A stretch of 64,000 bases of DNA, from the NCBI RefSeq assembly GCF_000785435.2, contig NZ_JTDB02000008.1, positions 62,001-126,000 of the forward strand, written 5' to 3'. Below, one piece after another: positions 8,583-17,766 of this stretch. A model generated the notes under the pieces. That model saw nothing but the letters and a program-made list of their open reading frames with translations. It did no database searches and had not been told where the DNA came from. The first letter of the stretch is position 1; each line of letters begins with the position of its first letter. Source of the stretch: Paraburkholderia sacchari (lineage in GTDB: Bacteria; Pseudomonadota; Gammaproteobacteria; Burkholderiales; Burkholderiaceae). The translations under genes were made by a program, and so were the position numbers.

Positions 8583-9521
8583 ATGGATACGCTTCAGAAC
8601 ATGCGGGTATTCATGCGGGTGGTGGAAGCCGGCAGCTTCACCGGCGCCGCCCAGCACCTGAATACGACGACGGCCTACGCGTCGCGCGCGGTCTCCGATC
8701 TGGAGGCGCATTTGCGCACGCGGCTCCTGAATCGCACGACGCGCCGCATCGCGCTTACCGAGGCCGGCGAGCGCTACCTCCAGCGTTGCGAGCAGATCCT
8801 GGCCTACGTGGACCAGGCGGAGGCCGAAGCCGGCGATGCGCATGCGCGCCCTTCGGGCCGGCTCAAGGTTCACGCCATGACGAGCTTCGGCCAGCACTAT
8901 GTGGTGCCTGCGGTGGGGCAGTATCAGCAGTTGTATCCGGACGTGCAGGTGGATCTCACGCTTGCGCAGCGCATGCCTGATATCCTCGACGAGGGCTACG
9001 ACGTCGCGCTCGTGCTGGCCACCGATCTGCCCGATTCGGGTTTCGTCTCGCAGCGACTGACGAGCGCGTTCAGCATCGCGTGCGCGTCGCCGGCCTACCT
9101 GGAGCGCCACGGCGTGCCGCAAACGCCGCGCGACCTCGCGAATCATCGCTGCCTGCAGATGGTGACGCCGGTATTTCCGGCCTCGCAGTGGCAATTCAGC
9201 GGTCCGGACGGAGAGGAGACGATCGACCTCGGCGCGGCCCCGTTTCAGGTCAATGTCGCGGAGGCGGCGGCCGTGGCGGTGCGCGAGGGCATGGGCATCG
9301 GGCTCTTGCCGATCTATTCGGCCATCGGCGGGCTGCGCAGCGGCGATCTCGTCTGGATCCTGCCCGAATACAAGTCGCAGGGCATGAATGTCTATGCGAT
9401 GTATCCGTCGCGCCAGTATCTCGACGCGAAGATCCGCACGTGGGTCGAACTGCTGCGCGAGAACCTGCCCGCGACGATGGCCGAAGACCAGGCCGAGCTG
9501 CGGCAGTTCGCGCGGACCTGA
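8583..9521 (+). CDS. LysR-family transcriptional regulator, likely controlling the efflux operon
   Basis: 312 aa. N-terminal winged helix (residues 1-60, with FMRVVEAGSFTGAAQHL and SDLEAHLRTRLLNRTTRRIALTEAG) and a type-2 periplasmic-binding-like effector domain (about 90-295). It is divergent from the four-gene efflux operon, the usual arrangement for an AaeR-like activator of aromatic-acid efflux. The effector is unknown; an aromatic acid is a reasonable guess. Confidence 0.88.
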   Translation: MDTLQNMRVFMRVVEAGSFTGAAQHLNTTTAYASRAVSDLEAHLRTRLLNRTTRRIALTEAGERYLQRCEQILAYVDQAEAEAGDAHARPSGRLKVHAMTSFGQHYVVPAVGQYQQLYPDVQVDLTLAQRMPDILDEGYDVALVLATDLPDSGFVSQRLTSAFSIACASPAYLERHGVPQTPRDLANHRCLQMVTPVFPASQWQFSGPDGEETIDLGAAPFQVNVAEAAAVAVREGMGIGLLPIYSAIGGLRSGDLVWILPEYKSQGMNVYAMYPSRQYLDAKIRTWVELLRENLPATMAEDQAELRQFART

Positions 9522-9688
9522 GCCGGCCGGGAGCGCGACTCGGCGCGGTGATGCGGACGCGCTGACGGCGTGCCGTGACAGCCTGTTACAGCTTCGGGCG
9601 ATCGCAACACTTCCTTACGCACACCGTCGCGGCGGCTTGGTAAGGTGGCGGAACTCCAACGTCAATCCGCCAGAACCCGAGGTTTTCC

Positions 9689-9829
9689 ATGGATATGCAT
9701 ACGATGATCGGCATCGCCGTGATGATGGGCCTGATCGGCATCGCCGCGTCGCGCGACTTGCTGCGCATGCGGCGCGCGCAGCTTCAACCCGTCAAGCTGC
9801 GCGTGCAGCGCACGCGCGACCCGCGCTGA
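9689..9829 (+). CDS. Small single-helix membrane protein, function unknown
   Basis: 46 aa. One hydrophobic segment (about residues 5-20, MIGIAVMMGLIGIAA) followed by a very basic tail (nine Arg and one Lys in the last 25 residues). Topology is probably N-out or inserted with the Arg-rich tail in the cytoplasm. Its stop is 7 bp from the end of the convergent metallophosphoesterase gene. I do not recognise the family. Confidence 0.5.
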   Translation: MDMHTMIGIAVMMGLIGIAASRDLLRMRRAQLQPVKLRVQRTRDPR

Positions 9830-9836
9830 GCGTCGC

Positions 9837-10643
9837 TCAGATCTCCACCACCTTGTCCCATGCGAAGGCCGGATTCTCCGGCTGGCCGGTGCGCCGGTCG
9901 CGATAGCCGCGCGGGTTGCACACCACGCGCGTGGCATCGACGGTGTAGTCGAAGCAGGTGTGCGTGTGGCCATGTATCCAGAGTGCGGCGGGTGGGCCCA
10001 CCAGCGCGCCCAGGTCGTTCACGAATCCCGCCGAGACCAGATCGTCCGCGTAGCGCGCCGCGAGGCTCAGCCGATGCGGCGCATGGTGCGTGACGACGAT
10101 CGTCTTGCCCGCAAAGGGCTTCGCCAGTTCCGCTTCGAGCCAGGCCCGCGCATGCGCGTGCAGCGCGAGCGAGTCCGCGGGCGTGAAATCGCGCGCGGCG
10201 GACTCGGGGCTCGCGGGCCACGACACCTGAATCAGCCCGCGAAAGTCGAGCATCACGCGCTTCGCGGCTTCGATCGCCGCATCGACCGCGGCTTCATCTG
10301 CGCCGAACAGCGCGAAATCCGCCCATAGCGTCGTGCCGAGCACCCTGAATCGGCCCGCCGGATCGACGTACGTCGCGTTGTTCAGGAAGTGCACATTGTC
10401 GAGCGTCGCCGCGGCGTCGCGCATGGCCGCTTCGAGCGCGCCGAGTTCGCCGTCGTAGTACTCGTGATTGCCCGGCACATAGATCACGGGCACCTGCGGG
10501 TCGAACGTCTCGGCCGCCCAGCGCAGGCCCAGCCCATGATTGTGGATGTCGCCCGCGAGCACGACGAGATCGGCCTGTGCGTGCGGGATCGTGTCCGGCT
10601 CGTCGTTTTCCAGATGCAGGTCGGATAGCACACGAACTTTCAC
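9837..10643 (-). CDS. Calcineurin-like metallophosphoesterase
   Basis: About 268 aa. All five metal-binding motifs are present in order: SDLHLE, AGDIHNHG, GNHEYY, THHAPH, HGHTH. These coordinate a dinuclear metal centre for phosphoester hydrolysis; the substrate is unknown. I choose the GTG at 10643, which has GGGAGG seven bases upstream and gives an N-terminus KVRVLSDLHLE. An ATG at 10664 lacks a good ribosome site. It follows the FAD-oxidase gene closely and is probably co-transcribed. Confidence 0.85.
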   Translation of the reverse strand: MKVRVLSDLHLENDEPDTIPHAQADLVVLAGDIHNHGLGLRWAAETFDPQVPVIYVPGNHEYYDGELGALEAAMRDAAATLDNVHFLNNATYVDPAGRFRVLGTTLWADFALFGADEAAVDAAIEAAKRVMLDFRGLIQVSWPASPESAARDFTPADSLALHAHARAWLEAELAKPFAGKTIVVTHHAPHRLSLAARYADDLVSAGFVNDLGALVGPPAALWIHGHTHTCFDYTVDATRVVCNPRGYRDRRTGQPENPAFAWDKVVEI

Positions 10644-10672
10644 TTCGCCTCCCTGGGCGTTCATTTCCGCGT

Positions 10673-12109
10673 TCAGCGGATGACTTTGCCCGGATTCATC
10701 AGATTGAGCGGGTCGAGCGCGGTTTTCACGGCGCGCATGAGCGCGAGTTCAACTTCGCTTTTGTAGTGCGCGTTCTCGTCGGCCTTCAACTGGCCGAGGC
10801 CGTGCTCCGCGCTGATCGTGCCGCGATGGCGCGCGACGCTGTCGTAGACGATGCGGTTCAGCGTTGGCTCCTGTTCCGCGAGGAAACGCTTCGGATCGCC
10901 GCCTTCGGGCGCCTGCACGTTGTAGTGCAGATTGCCGTCGCCGAGATGGCCGAACGTGACCATGCGCGCGCCGGGCACCGTGCGCGCGATTTCGGCGTCG
11001 GTTTCCTCGATGAAATGGCCGATGCGCGAGATCGGCACGCCGATGTCGTGCTTCACGTTCAACCCTTCCTGTGCCTGCGCGAGCGGAATGTGCTCGCGGA
11101 TATTCCAGAACGCCTGCGACTGCGCGAGGCTTTCCGCGACCACGGCATCTTCCACGAAACCTTCTTCGAGCGCGGCTTCCATGAGGCGCTCGAAGAGCGC
11201 GCGCGCGTGCTCCTCGCTTTCGTTGTCGGAGAGTTCGAGCAGCACGACTTGCGCGTGGCGCTGCTGGAACGGGTAGCGCAACTGCGGGAAATGCCGGCCG
11301 ACCAGTTGCATGCAGAAGTCCGACATCAGCTCGAAGCCGGTGAGGAGCGGCCCGGCAAAGCGCTGCGCAAGCGCGAGAAAGTCGAGCGCGGCGTGCGCCG
11401 AGGCGAGTCCCGCGAGCGCCGTGACGCGCGCGGCCGGTTGCGGATGCAGCTTCATGACGGCGGCGGTGATGATGCCGAGCGTGCCCTCCGCGCCAATGAA
11501 AAGATCGCGCAGGTCGTAGCCCGTGTTGTCTTTGCGCAGACCGCGCAGGCCGTCCCAGAGTTCGCCCTGCGACGTCACCACTTCGAGGCCGAGGCACAGC
11601 TCGCGCGTGTTGCCGTAGCGCAGAACGGCGGTGCCGCCCGCGTTGGTCGAGAGATTGCCGCCGATCGTGCAACTGCCCTCGGCCGCGAGCGAGAGCGGAA
11701 AGAGGCGCCCGGCCTCGGCGGCGCGCGCCTGGACCTCGGCGAGAATCACGCCCGCTTCAACGGTGATCGTGTTGTTGTGCGTGTCGACCTCGCGCACGCG
11801 GTTCAGGCGGCGCAGGCTGAGCACGGCTTGGCGGCCGCTCGTGTCGGGCGTCGCGCCGCCCGCGAGGCCGGTGTTGCCGCCTTGCGGCACGAGCGCGATG
11901 CGATGTTCGTGCGCGAGCTTGACGAGTGCGGCGACTTCGTCGGCGCTCGCGGGACACAGCACGGCGCATGCGGCGCCCTCATAGCGCTTGCGCCAGTCGG
12001 CGAGGTAGGGCGCGGTGTCGTGGGCGTCGGTCAGCACGTGCTGTGCGCCGATGGCGCTGGCGCAGGCGTCGAGGAAGGCTTGGCGGACGAGTGCGTTGCT
12101 TGGGGTCAT
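10673..12109 (-). CDS. FAD-binding 2-hydroxyacid dehydrogenase (GlcD/D2HGDH-like)
   Basis: 478 aa. N-terminal VAO-type FAD domain (PQGGNTGLAGG near residue 80, SLAAEGSCTIGGNLSTNAGG) and C-terminal FAD-oxidase domain (HLGDGNLHYNV, SAEHGLGQLK near the end). Family members oxidise D-lactate, glycolate or D-2-hydroxyglutarate; which one cannot be read here. The start MTPSNALVRQAF is preferred to an in-frame ATG 25 codons upstream, whose product would begin with a Cys/Pro/Arg-rich stretch outside the family. Confidence 0.88.
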   Translation of the reverse strand: MTPSNALVRQAFLDACASAIGAQHVLTDAHDTAPYLADWRKRYEGAACAVLCPASADEVAALVKLAHEHRIALVPQGGNTGLAGGATPDTSGRQAVLSLRRLNRVREVDTHNNTITVEAGVILAEVQARAAEAGRLFPLSLAAEGSCTIGGNLSTNAGGTAVLRYGNTRELCLGLEVVTSQGELWDGLRGLRKDNTGYDLRDLFIGAEGTLGIITAAVMKLHPQPAARVTALAGLASAHAALDFLALAQRFAGPLLTGFELMSDFCMQLVGRHFPQLRYPFQQRHAQVVLLELSDNESEEHARALFERLMEAALEEGFVEDAVVAESLAQSQAFWNIREHIPLAQAQEGLNVKHDIGVPISRIGHFIEETDAEIARTVPGARMVTFGHLGDGNLHYNVQAPEGGDPKRFLAEQEPTLNRIVYDSVARHRGTISAEHGLGQLKADENAHYKSEVELALMRAVKTALDPLNLMNPGKVIR

Positions 12110-12305
12110 GGCGGCGGGTTGTCTCCAGGGCCGGGCGGCGGTGCCGGGGCACTGACAAGCGCCCCGTGCGCACCGCGCCGGCATGCGGTTCTGGCTAAAG
12201 GGTTAGTGTGGGGTTAGTGTGACATGCCGGGGGACCGGATGGTCAAGGCGCGGGCAGTGGCCGCCGGGTGTGCGCGCTGATGCACGTTTGCGCGCTTGTG
12301 CATAT

Positions 12306-12737
12306 TCACGCGTTTTCCCGTTTGGCGCGCCGCGCGGCGCGCTTGAACGGCGCGACATACGCGAGCGCACAGCCGAAGAACCCGAGGGCCAGCGCGGCCT
12401 CGATCCAGCCGAGCAGGTTGCCGGGCGCAGGGTCGGTCATGCCGCGCACGATGCCCTCGGCGAAGTAGAGCAGCACCAGCATCGACGCCCATTGCAGCGT
12501 GTAGAGGCGGCGCCGCAGCACGCCTGGCAGCGCGGCGGCCAATGGCAAAGCCTTGAGCACCAGCGCGCTGCCGCCGGGGCGCAGCGGCGCGAGTTTCCAC
12601 TCCCACGCGAGGCACAGCAGCGTGAGCGCGGCGAGCATGACGAATGCGCCGAGCGCGGCCGGCGCGCCGCTGCGCTCGGCGATGCCGGCTTGCATGCGGG
12701 CCGAAGAGGCTGGCACGGGCGGCTCGCCGCCGTTCAT
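12306..12737 (-). CDS. DUF2069 membrane protein
   Basis: 143 aa with four hydrophobic helices (about residues 27-48, 55-75, 82-100, 112-132). The helices LQWASMLVLLYFAEG and WIEAALALGFFGCALAYV are typical of DUF2069. Its ATG overlaps the wrbA stop (ATGA), so the two form one translation unit, an arrangement common in Burkholderiaceae. Function unknown. The C-terminus is short and basic. Confidence 0.82.
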   Translation of the reverse strand: MNGGEPPVPASSARMQAGIAERSGAPAALGAFVMLAALTLLCLAWEWKLAPLRPGGSALVLKALPLAAALPGVLRRRLYTLQWASMLVLLYFAEGIVRGMTDPAPGNLLGWIEAALALGFFGCALAYVAPFKRAARRAKRENA

Positions 12738-13342
12738 GGCCGCTCGCCTTGCGACAGCGCGAGCGACGCCCGCGCGAGCCGCACGCCGAGCGCCACGGCA
12801 AGCGCTTTTTCGTCGGCGGTGAGGCCGTGGCTGCGGCCGTCGGCGCGCGCGTGATGCGATGCGCCGTACGGCGTGCCGCCGCTTTGCGTCGAAGTGAGCG
12901 CGCTTTCGGTGTACGGAATGCCCACGAGCAGCATGCCGTGATGCAGGAGCGGCAACATCATCGAGAGCAGCGTGCTTTCCTGGCCACCGTGCAGGCTGCC
13001 GGTCGACGTGAAGACGCAGGCGGGCTTGCCGGCGAGCGCGCCCGCGAGCCATTGCGGCGTGGTGCCGTCGAGGAAATACTTGAGCGGGGCGGCCATGTTG
13101 CCAAAGCGCGTGGGCGAGCCGAGCGCGAGGCCCGCGCATTCCTCGAGGTCGCGCAACTCCACATAGGGCGGACCGTCGTCGGGAATGTCGGGCGCGCTTG
13201 CCTCGCAGACCGTGGACACGGGCGGCACCGTGCGCACGCGCGCTTCGGCGCCCGGCACGCTGTCGATGCCCTGGGCGATGACGCGCGCCAGTTCGTGGGT
13301 CGCGCCATGGCGGCTGTAATAGAGCACAAGAATCGGTTTCAT
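12734..13342 (-). CDS. wrbA: NAD(P)H:quinone oxidoreductase, WrbA type
   Basis: 202 aa flavodoxin-like protein. FMN phosphate loop YYSRHGATHELA near the N-terminus, then ALGSPTRFGNMAAPLKYFLDGT and FTSTGSLHGGQESTLLSMMLPLLHHGM, all WrbA signatures. It performs two-electron reduction of quinones and so limits semiquinone formation. It is coupled to the DUF2069 gene by ATGA overlap. Confidence 0.92.
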   Translation of the reverse strand: MKPILVLYYSRHGATHELARVIAQGIDSVPGAEARVRTVPPVSTVCEASAPDIPDDGPPYVELRDLEECAGLALGSPTRFGNMAAPLKYFLDGTTPQWLAGALAGKPACVFTSTGSLHGGQESTLLSMMLPLLHHGMLLVGIPYTESALTSTQSGGTPYGASHHARADGRSHGLTADEKALAVALGVRLARASLALSQGERP

Positions 13343-13467
13343 CGGGCCTCGTCGGTGGACGGGATATTATAGGGGCTGGGTTCGCCGCGAGTTTTCAGCC
13401 AGTTTTTCGCTGGTTTTTCGCCCGGTTTTCGCAAAATGCGGTGCGCTGTCTGGAAAAGGCAAGGCCA

Positions 13468-14775
13468 ATGGACGTGTTGTCGAGATTACGGATCGATCTG
13501 GATATCGTGAAGCGGCTCGCGCGCTTCGCCGCGCGGCGCAGCCGCGAAGACCGTATTCCGCAGGTGGCGGGCAGCCTCACGTTCACCACCTTGCTCTCGA
13601 TCGTGCCGCTGGCCACGGTGGCGTTCGCGCTCTTCACCGCGTTTCCGATCTTCGCGACGTTCCAGAATTCGCTGCAGGACTTTCTCGCCGACCACCTGAT
13701 GCCGGCGCAGATCAACAGCCAGATCTTCATGTACCTCAATCAGTTCGCGTCGAAGGCCAAGGGCCTCACGACGATGGGCATGATCGTGCTGTTCGTCACC
13801 TCGGTCATGACGATGATGACGGTCGAGTCGGCGTTCAACGTGATCTGGCGCGTGCGCAAGGCGCGGCCGTTCGCGCAGCGCGTGCTGGTGTACTGGGCGA
13901 TTCTCACGCTCGCGCCGATCCTGATCGGCGTGAGTCTCTCGATTTCGTCGTACCTGTTCACGCGTTCGGCCGCGCTCGCCACCGAGCAGCACGTCTCGAT
14001 GCTGTTCGACTGGATGCTCATCGGCGCTTCGCTGCCGCTCACGGTGTTCGCGTTCACGATGCTTTACGTCTATCTGCCGAATTGCCGGGTGGAGTGGCGC
14101 GACGCGGTGGTGGGCGGCGTCGCGGCGGCCATTGCGTTCGAGCTGGCCAAGCGCGGCTTCGGCCTTTACGTGCGGCGCATCCCCACCTATACGGCGGTGT
14201 ATGGCGCATTCGCGGCGGCGCCGATGTTCCTGCTGTGGATGTATCTGAGCTGGTTCATCACGCTCGTGGGCGCGATGATCACTTCGGCGTTGCCCGAGAT
14301 CCGCACCGGACGTTTCAACCGGCCGCGCTTTCCCGGCAGCGACCTGCTGGACGCGCTGGAATTGCTCGCGGGACTCGCGGACGCGCGCGACGCGGGCCAG
14401 CCAGGCAGCACAACCGAGCAACTCGCGCAACTGCTGCGGCGCGACCTCGCCACCGTCACGCGGCTCGTGACGGATCTGGAGGAGGACGAACTGATTGGCC
14501 GGCTGGAAAAGGACGGCGAGAAGCCCCACTACATTTTGATCGCGAACCCTGCGCGCATCTCGGTGGAACGCATTTACGCGCGCTTCGTGGTCGATCGTAA
14601 GGAACTGGCGTATCAGCTCAAATCGAGCGATATCGACGCCGCGGCGCTGCTCGGCGCGCTGGACAACGACAAGCTTTCGATATCGCTCGCGTCGCTGCTG
14701 GCGGCGAGGCGCGAGTTGGCCCGCATTGCCGAGGCGGGCGCGGACCAACCGGGGTTGCCGCACCCAGCGGCTTGA
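13468..14775 (+). CDS. YihY/BrkB-family membrane protein with C-terminal winged-helix-like domain
   Basis: About 435 aa. Six membrane helices in residues 30-290 with the family motif region RIPQVAGSLTFTTLLSIVPL and MFLLWMYLSWFITLVGAMI. The C-terminal 140 residues are soluble, with a pattern like a marR/winged helix (LAQLLRRDLATVTRLVTDLEEDELI). Older names (ribonuclease BN) are wrong for this family; the function is unsettled. I start at ATG 13468, which has AAGG upstream, rather than the in-frame GTG 13441. Confidence 0.85.
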   Translation: MDVLSRLRIDLDIVKRLARFAARRSREDRIPQVAGSLTFTTLLSIVPLATVAFALFTAFPIFATFQNSLQDFLADHLMPAQINSQIFMYLNQFASKAKGLTTMGMIVLFVTSVMTMMTVESAFNVIWRVRKARPFAQRVLVYWAILTLAPILIGVSLSISSYLFTRSAALATEQHVSMLFDWMLIGASLPLTVFAFTMLYVYLPNCRVEWRDAVVGGVAAAIAFELAKRGFGLYVRRIPTYTAVYGAFAAAPMFLLWMYLSWFITLVGAMITSALPEIRTGRFNRPRFPGSDLLDALELLAGLADARDAGQPGSTTEQLAQLLRRDLATVTRLVTDLEEDELIGRLEKDGEKPHYILIANPARISVERIYARFVVDRKELAYQLKSSDIDAAALLGALDNDKLSISLASLLAARRELARIAEAGADQPGLPHPAA

Positions 14776-14820
14776 GGGGAGGGCGCTTTAACGAAAAGCG
14801 CCGGGAAAGTACGTGGGCCG

Positions 14821-15141
14821 CTAGATGGAAATCTTTCCGCGGCAGATATCCGAGAACATGACCCAGTCGCCCATCAGGCTGTAGATGGGGTGCCGGAACG
14901 TGGCTGGGCGGTTCTTCTCGAACATGAAGTGGCCGATCCAGGCGAACCCGTAGCCGCATACCACAGCGGCGGGCAGCCAGAGCCAGTCGCCCGTGGCGAT
15001 CGCCATGGAGAGGCAGCCGATCACGCCCAGCGAGCCAATGAAATGCAGCCGCCGCGACATGAGGTTGCTGTGTTCGCTCAGATAGAACGGATAGAACTGC
15101 GCGAAATTCGCGAAGTGCTCAGTATGGGTGGGATGGCTCAT
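14821..15141 (-). CDS. DUF962 / Mpo1-like membrane protein
   Basis: 106 aa. Family pattern FAQFYPFYLSEHSNLMSRRLHFIGS, then IGHFMFEKNRPATFRHPIYSLMGDWVMF: the conserved histidines and Glu-Lys-Asn-Arg-Pro match DUF962. Yeast Mpo1 is an iron-dependent dioxygenase that shortens 2-hydroxy fatty acids; the bacterial role is inferred from that. Two or three membrane helices. The start is ATG 15141 with GGAG nine bases upstream. Confidence 0.82.
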   Translation of the reverse strand: MSHPTHTEHFANFAQFYPFYLSEHSNLMSRRLHFIGSLGVIGCLSMAIATGDWLWLPAAVVCGYGFAWIGHFMFEKNRPATFRHPIYSLMGDWVMFSDICRGKISI

Positions 15142-15246
15142 CGTCGTCTCCTCCTTTGCGCGCTGCGTGCTGCTGCGCCAAGGGCCGCTCATTCGATTAT
15201 TCTGCGGCGATCCGGACTGCCATGCAACCGCGGCCGCCGCAGCCCC

Positions 15247-16086
15247 TTAACCGTTCCTGGCCGGTGTCCCGTGTTGCATCGCAAAGGCAAAGAGCGCGTC
15301 GAGCGTTGCGTCGGGCTGCTCGGTCATCAGTGCGTGTCCGGCATCCAGCGTCACCGTATCGACGGGTGCGCCGGCCTGCGCGAGCGCACTGGCGAGCGCG
15401 TGCGCCGCGCGCGGCGGAGTCATCATGTCGCGCTTGCCGACGATCAGACGCACCGGGCAGCTCACTTTGGCCGCGCTGGCGAGCCCGTCCGCGTAGGCGT
15501 TGCAGGCCGCGAAGTCGGCGTGAAAGAGCTGCGGCGCGCCGCGCGCCGAGACGCGTTCCATCAGCCGCTGGTTCATGCCGCGCAGCCAGAAGCCGGGGCC
15601 CGGGCTCGAAGGCTTAGCCGCGAGCGTCGAATGCGACCACGCGTTCACGAGCGCGATGGCTTCCGGTTCGCGCTCGCGCGCGGCATCGAGCAGCGCGGGT
15701 GACACGGCCATCGGCACGGCGGTGGCGAGCAGTGCGATGGCGCGGGTGCGCCCGGGGTGGCGCGCGGCAAATTCGAGCGCGACCAGCGAGCCCATGCTGT
15801 GCCCGGCGACGAACGCCTTCTCCACCTTGAGCGCCGCGAGCAGAGCGTCGAGCCAGTCGGCGAGCGCGCCGATGCTCGTGAGTGCCGGACCGGCGCTGCG
15901 CATATGGCCCGGCAGATCGACGGCCAGCACGCTAAAGCCGTGGTGAGCGAAATAGCGCGATTGCAGCGCCCACACGCTGTGATCGTGCTGAGCACCGTGG
16001 ACGAACACCGCCACTGGCCGGGCCGGATCGAATGCGCGCCCGCCCGTGTAGGCGTAAGCGGCTTGCCCCGCGACGTCGACGATCAT
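15247..16086 (-). CDS. Alpha/beta-hydrolase
   Basis: 279 aa. Oxyanion region FVHGAQHDHSVW, nucleophile elbow GHSMGS, acid in VGKRDMMTP and catalytic His in LDAGHALM: a complete triad. The substrate is unknown. Its ATG overlaps the stop of the metY-like gene (ATGA), so the two are translated together, which hints at a role linked to sulfur-amino-acid or ester chemistry but does not prove it. Confidence 0.82.
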   Translation of the reverse strand: MIVDVAGQAAYAYTGGRAFDPARPVAVFVHGAQHDHSVWALQSRYFAHHGFSVLAVDLPGHMRSAGPALTSIGALADWLDALLAALKVEKAFVAGHSMGSLVALEFAARHPGRTRAIALLATAVPMAVSPALLDAAREREPEAIALVNAWSHSTLAAKPSSPGPGFWLRGMNQRLMERVSARGAPQLFHADFAACNAYADGLASAAKVSCPVRLIVGKRDMMTPPRAAHALASALAQAGAPVDTVTLDAGHALMTEQPDATLDALFAFAMQHGTPARNG

Positions 16087-17417
16087 GACGCCTCCTTGCC
16101 GGCCGGGGCGGTTTTCTGGGGCACTTGTTGTGGCGCTTTCTGTGACATTTTGAGCGCGCGTTTGAGGTCGTCGATCAGGTCGTCGGGGTCTTCGAGGCCG
16201 ATCGAGAGGCGGATGGTGCCCGCGCCGATGCCGGCGGCGGCGAGCGCGGCCTCGTCCATGCGGAAGTGCGTCGTCGAGGCCGGGTGGATCACGAGCGAGC
16301 GCGCGTCGCCGACGTTCGCGAGATGCGAGAAAAGCGACAGCGATTCGATGAAGCGCTTGCCGGCCTCGCGGCCTCCCGCCAGATCGAAGCTGAACACGGC
16401 GCCCGCGCCGCGCGGCAGCAGGCGTTGGGCGAGCGCGTGGTCGGGATGCCCGGGCAGTTCGGGATAGGCGACCGACCGCACGGCTTCGTGCGCATCGAGA
16501 AATTCGACGATGCGCCGCGTATTCGTCACGTGCCGCTCCATGCGCAGCGGCAGCGTCTCTATGCCTTGCAGCAGTTGCCACGCGGCCTGCGGATGCAGGC
16601 ACGCGCCGAAGTCGCGCAGGCCTTCGCGGCGTGCGCGCAAGAGGAACGGCGCGACGCTGCTTTCCTCGCTGAACACCATGCCGTGAAAGCCCGCATAGGG
16701 CTCGGTGAGTTCGGGGAAGCGGCCCGAGGCGTCGAAGTCGAAGGTACCGCCGTCCACCAGCACGCCGCCGATGGTCGTGCCGTGGCCGCCGAGGAATTTC
16801 GTGGCCGAGTGGTAGACGAAATCGGCGCCGTGCTCGAACGGGCGCAGCAGATACGGCGTGGTGAAGGTCGAGTCGACGAGCAGCGGCACCCGGTGCTCGT
16901 GCGCGATCTGCGCGACGCCAGCGATGTCGAGCACGTCGAGCCCCGGATTGCCGAGTGTCTCGCCGAACAGCAGGCGTGTTTCAGGCCGCAGGGCCGCGCG
17001 CCAGGCGTCAAGGTCGCCGGGCTTCACGAAGGTCGTGGCGATGCCGAAGCGGCGCAGCGTGTAGTCGAGCAGGTTGTGCGAACCGCCGTAGAGGGCCGTG
17101 GACGCCACGATATGCGAGCCCGCGCCCATCAGCGTGGCGATCGCCAGATGCAGCGCCGCCTGGCCGCTCGCGGTGCCGATCGCGCCCGCGCCGCCCTCCA
17201 GCGCTGCTACGCGCTCTTCGAACACGGCGACGGTGGGGTTCGAGATGCGCGAATACACGTGGCCCGCGCGCTCCATGTTGAAGAGCGCCGCCGCGTGGTC
17301 GGTGTCGCGGAACGAGAACGACGTGGTCTGATAAATCGGCGTCGCGCGGGCGCCGGTGACGGGGTCGGGCGCGGCGCCGGCATGCAGCGCGAGCGTGTCG
17401 AAGCGTGGATCGGACAT
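16083..17417 (-). CDS. O-acetylhomoserine (thiol)-lyase family enzyme (MetY/MetZ type)
   Basis: 444 aa PLP enzyme of the Cys/Met-metabolism family. N-terminus LALHAGAAPDPVTGARATPIYQTTSF, PLP-binding YSRISNPT, Asp182 in VDSTF, and Schiff-base Lys207 in HSATKFLGGHG. Length and the internal region LFGETLGNPGLDVLDI point to O-acetylhomoserine sulfhydrylase (sulfide plus O-acetylhomoserine to homocysteine) rather than cystathionine gamma-synthase (about 380 aa). The start MSDPRFDTLALHAG is chosen over an upstream ATG that would add 58 unrelated residues. Confidence 0.85.
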   Translation of the reverse strand: MSDPRFDTLALHAGAAPDPVTGARATPIYQTTSFSFRDTDHAAALFNMERAGHVYSRISNPTVAVFEERVAALEGGAGAIGTASGQAALHLAIATLMGAGSHIVASTALYGGSHNLLDYTLRRFGIATTFVKPGDLDAWRAALRPETRLLFGETLGNPGLDVLDIAGVAQIAHEHRVPLLVDSTFTTPYLLRPFEHGADFVYHSATKFLGGHGTTIGGVLVDGGTFDFDASGRFPELTEPYAGFHGMVFSEESSVAPFLLRARREGLRDFGACLHPQAAWQLLQGIETLPLRMERHVTNTRRIVEFLDAHEAVRSVAYPELPGHPDHALAQRLLPRGAGAVFSFDLAGGREAGKRFIESLSLFSHLANVGDARSLVIHPASTTHFRMDEAALAAAGIGAGTIRLSIGLEDPDDLIDDLKRALKMSQKAPQQVPQKTAPAGKEAS

Positions 17418-17766
17418 CGTGGCAGCACGGCCGGCGCAAACCGGCGTCGGGTGAAAGGTGCTGGCATCGTAACACCGGCCTGCGCTCGCTGGGGCGCGCC
17501 GCAGGGGCGGGCGGCGAGGGCGCGCCGGCTTGCCGGGCGCGTGGCAACGGATCGCGGGCGCGGCGCTTGCTGGCCCAACGGCATAGGCCAACCGGCCGGC
17601 TTTGCTCTAGCTTTGCTGTGGCTTTCCCGCGGCTTTCCTTTTGCTGGCCTTTCCGATAGCATCGAAAAGAAGTAACAATTCTTTTTTCGGCATTGCCCCC
17701 ATATTTTTTGCAAGGAATGAGGCCCGGCCCGCTATGGCCAGGCCTCCTCGGCACAGGAGACACAAC
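17418..17766. other. Divergent intergenic region with 5'-UTR hairpin
   Basis: 349 bp between the metY-like gene and the CBS gene. The CBS-proximal 110 bp are AT-richer and should hold its promoter. At 17719-17746 an imperfect inverted repeat (GAGGCC-C-GGCC, 6-nt loop, GGCC-A-GGCCTC) lies just before the CBS Shine-Dalgarno and could affect its translation. No gene was found. Confidence 0.45.

Noticed and set aside
14783..14803. Hairpin GGCGCTTT/AAAGCGCC between BrkB and DUF962 genes as a terminator
   Set aside because: There is no T-run on either strand. It may be structural but cannot be called a terminator.
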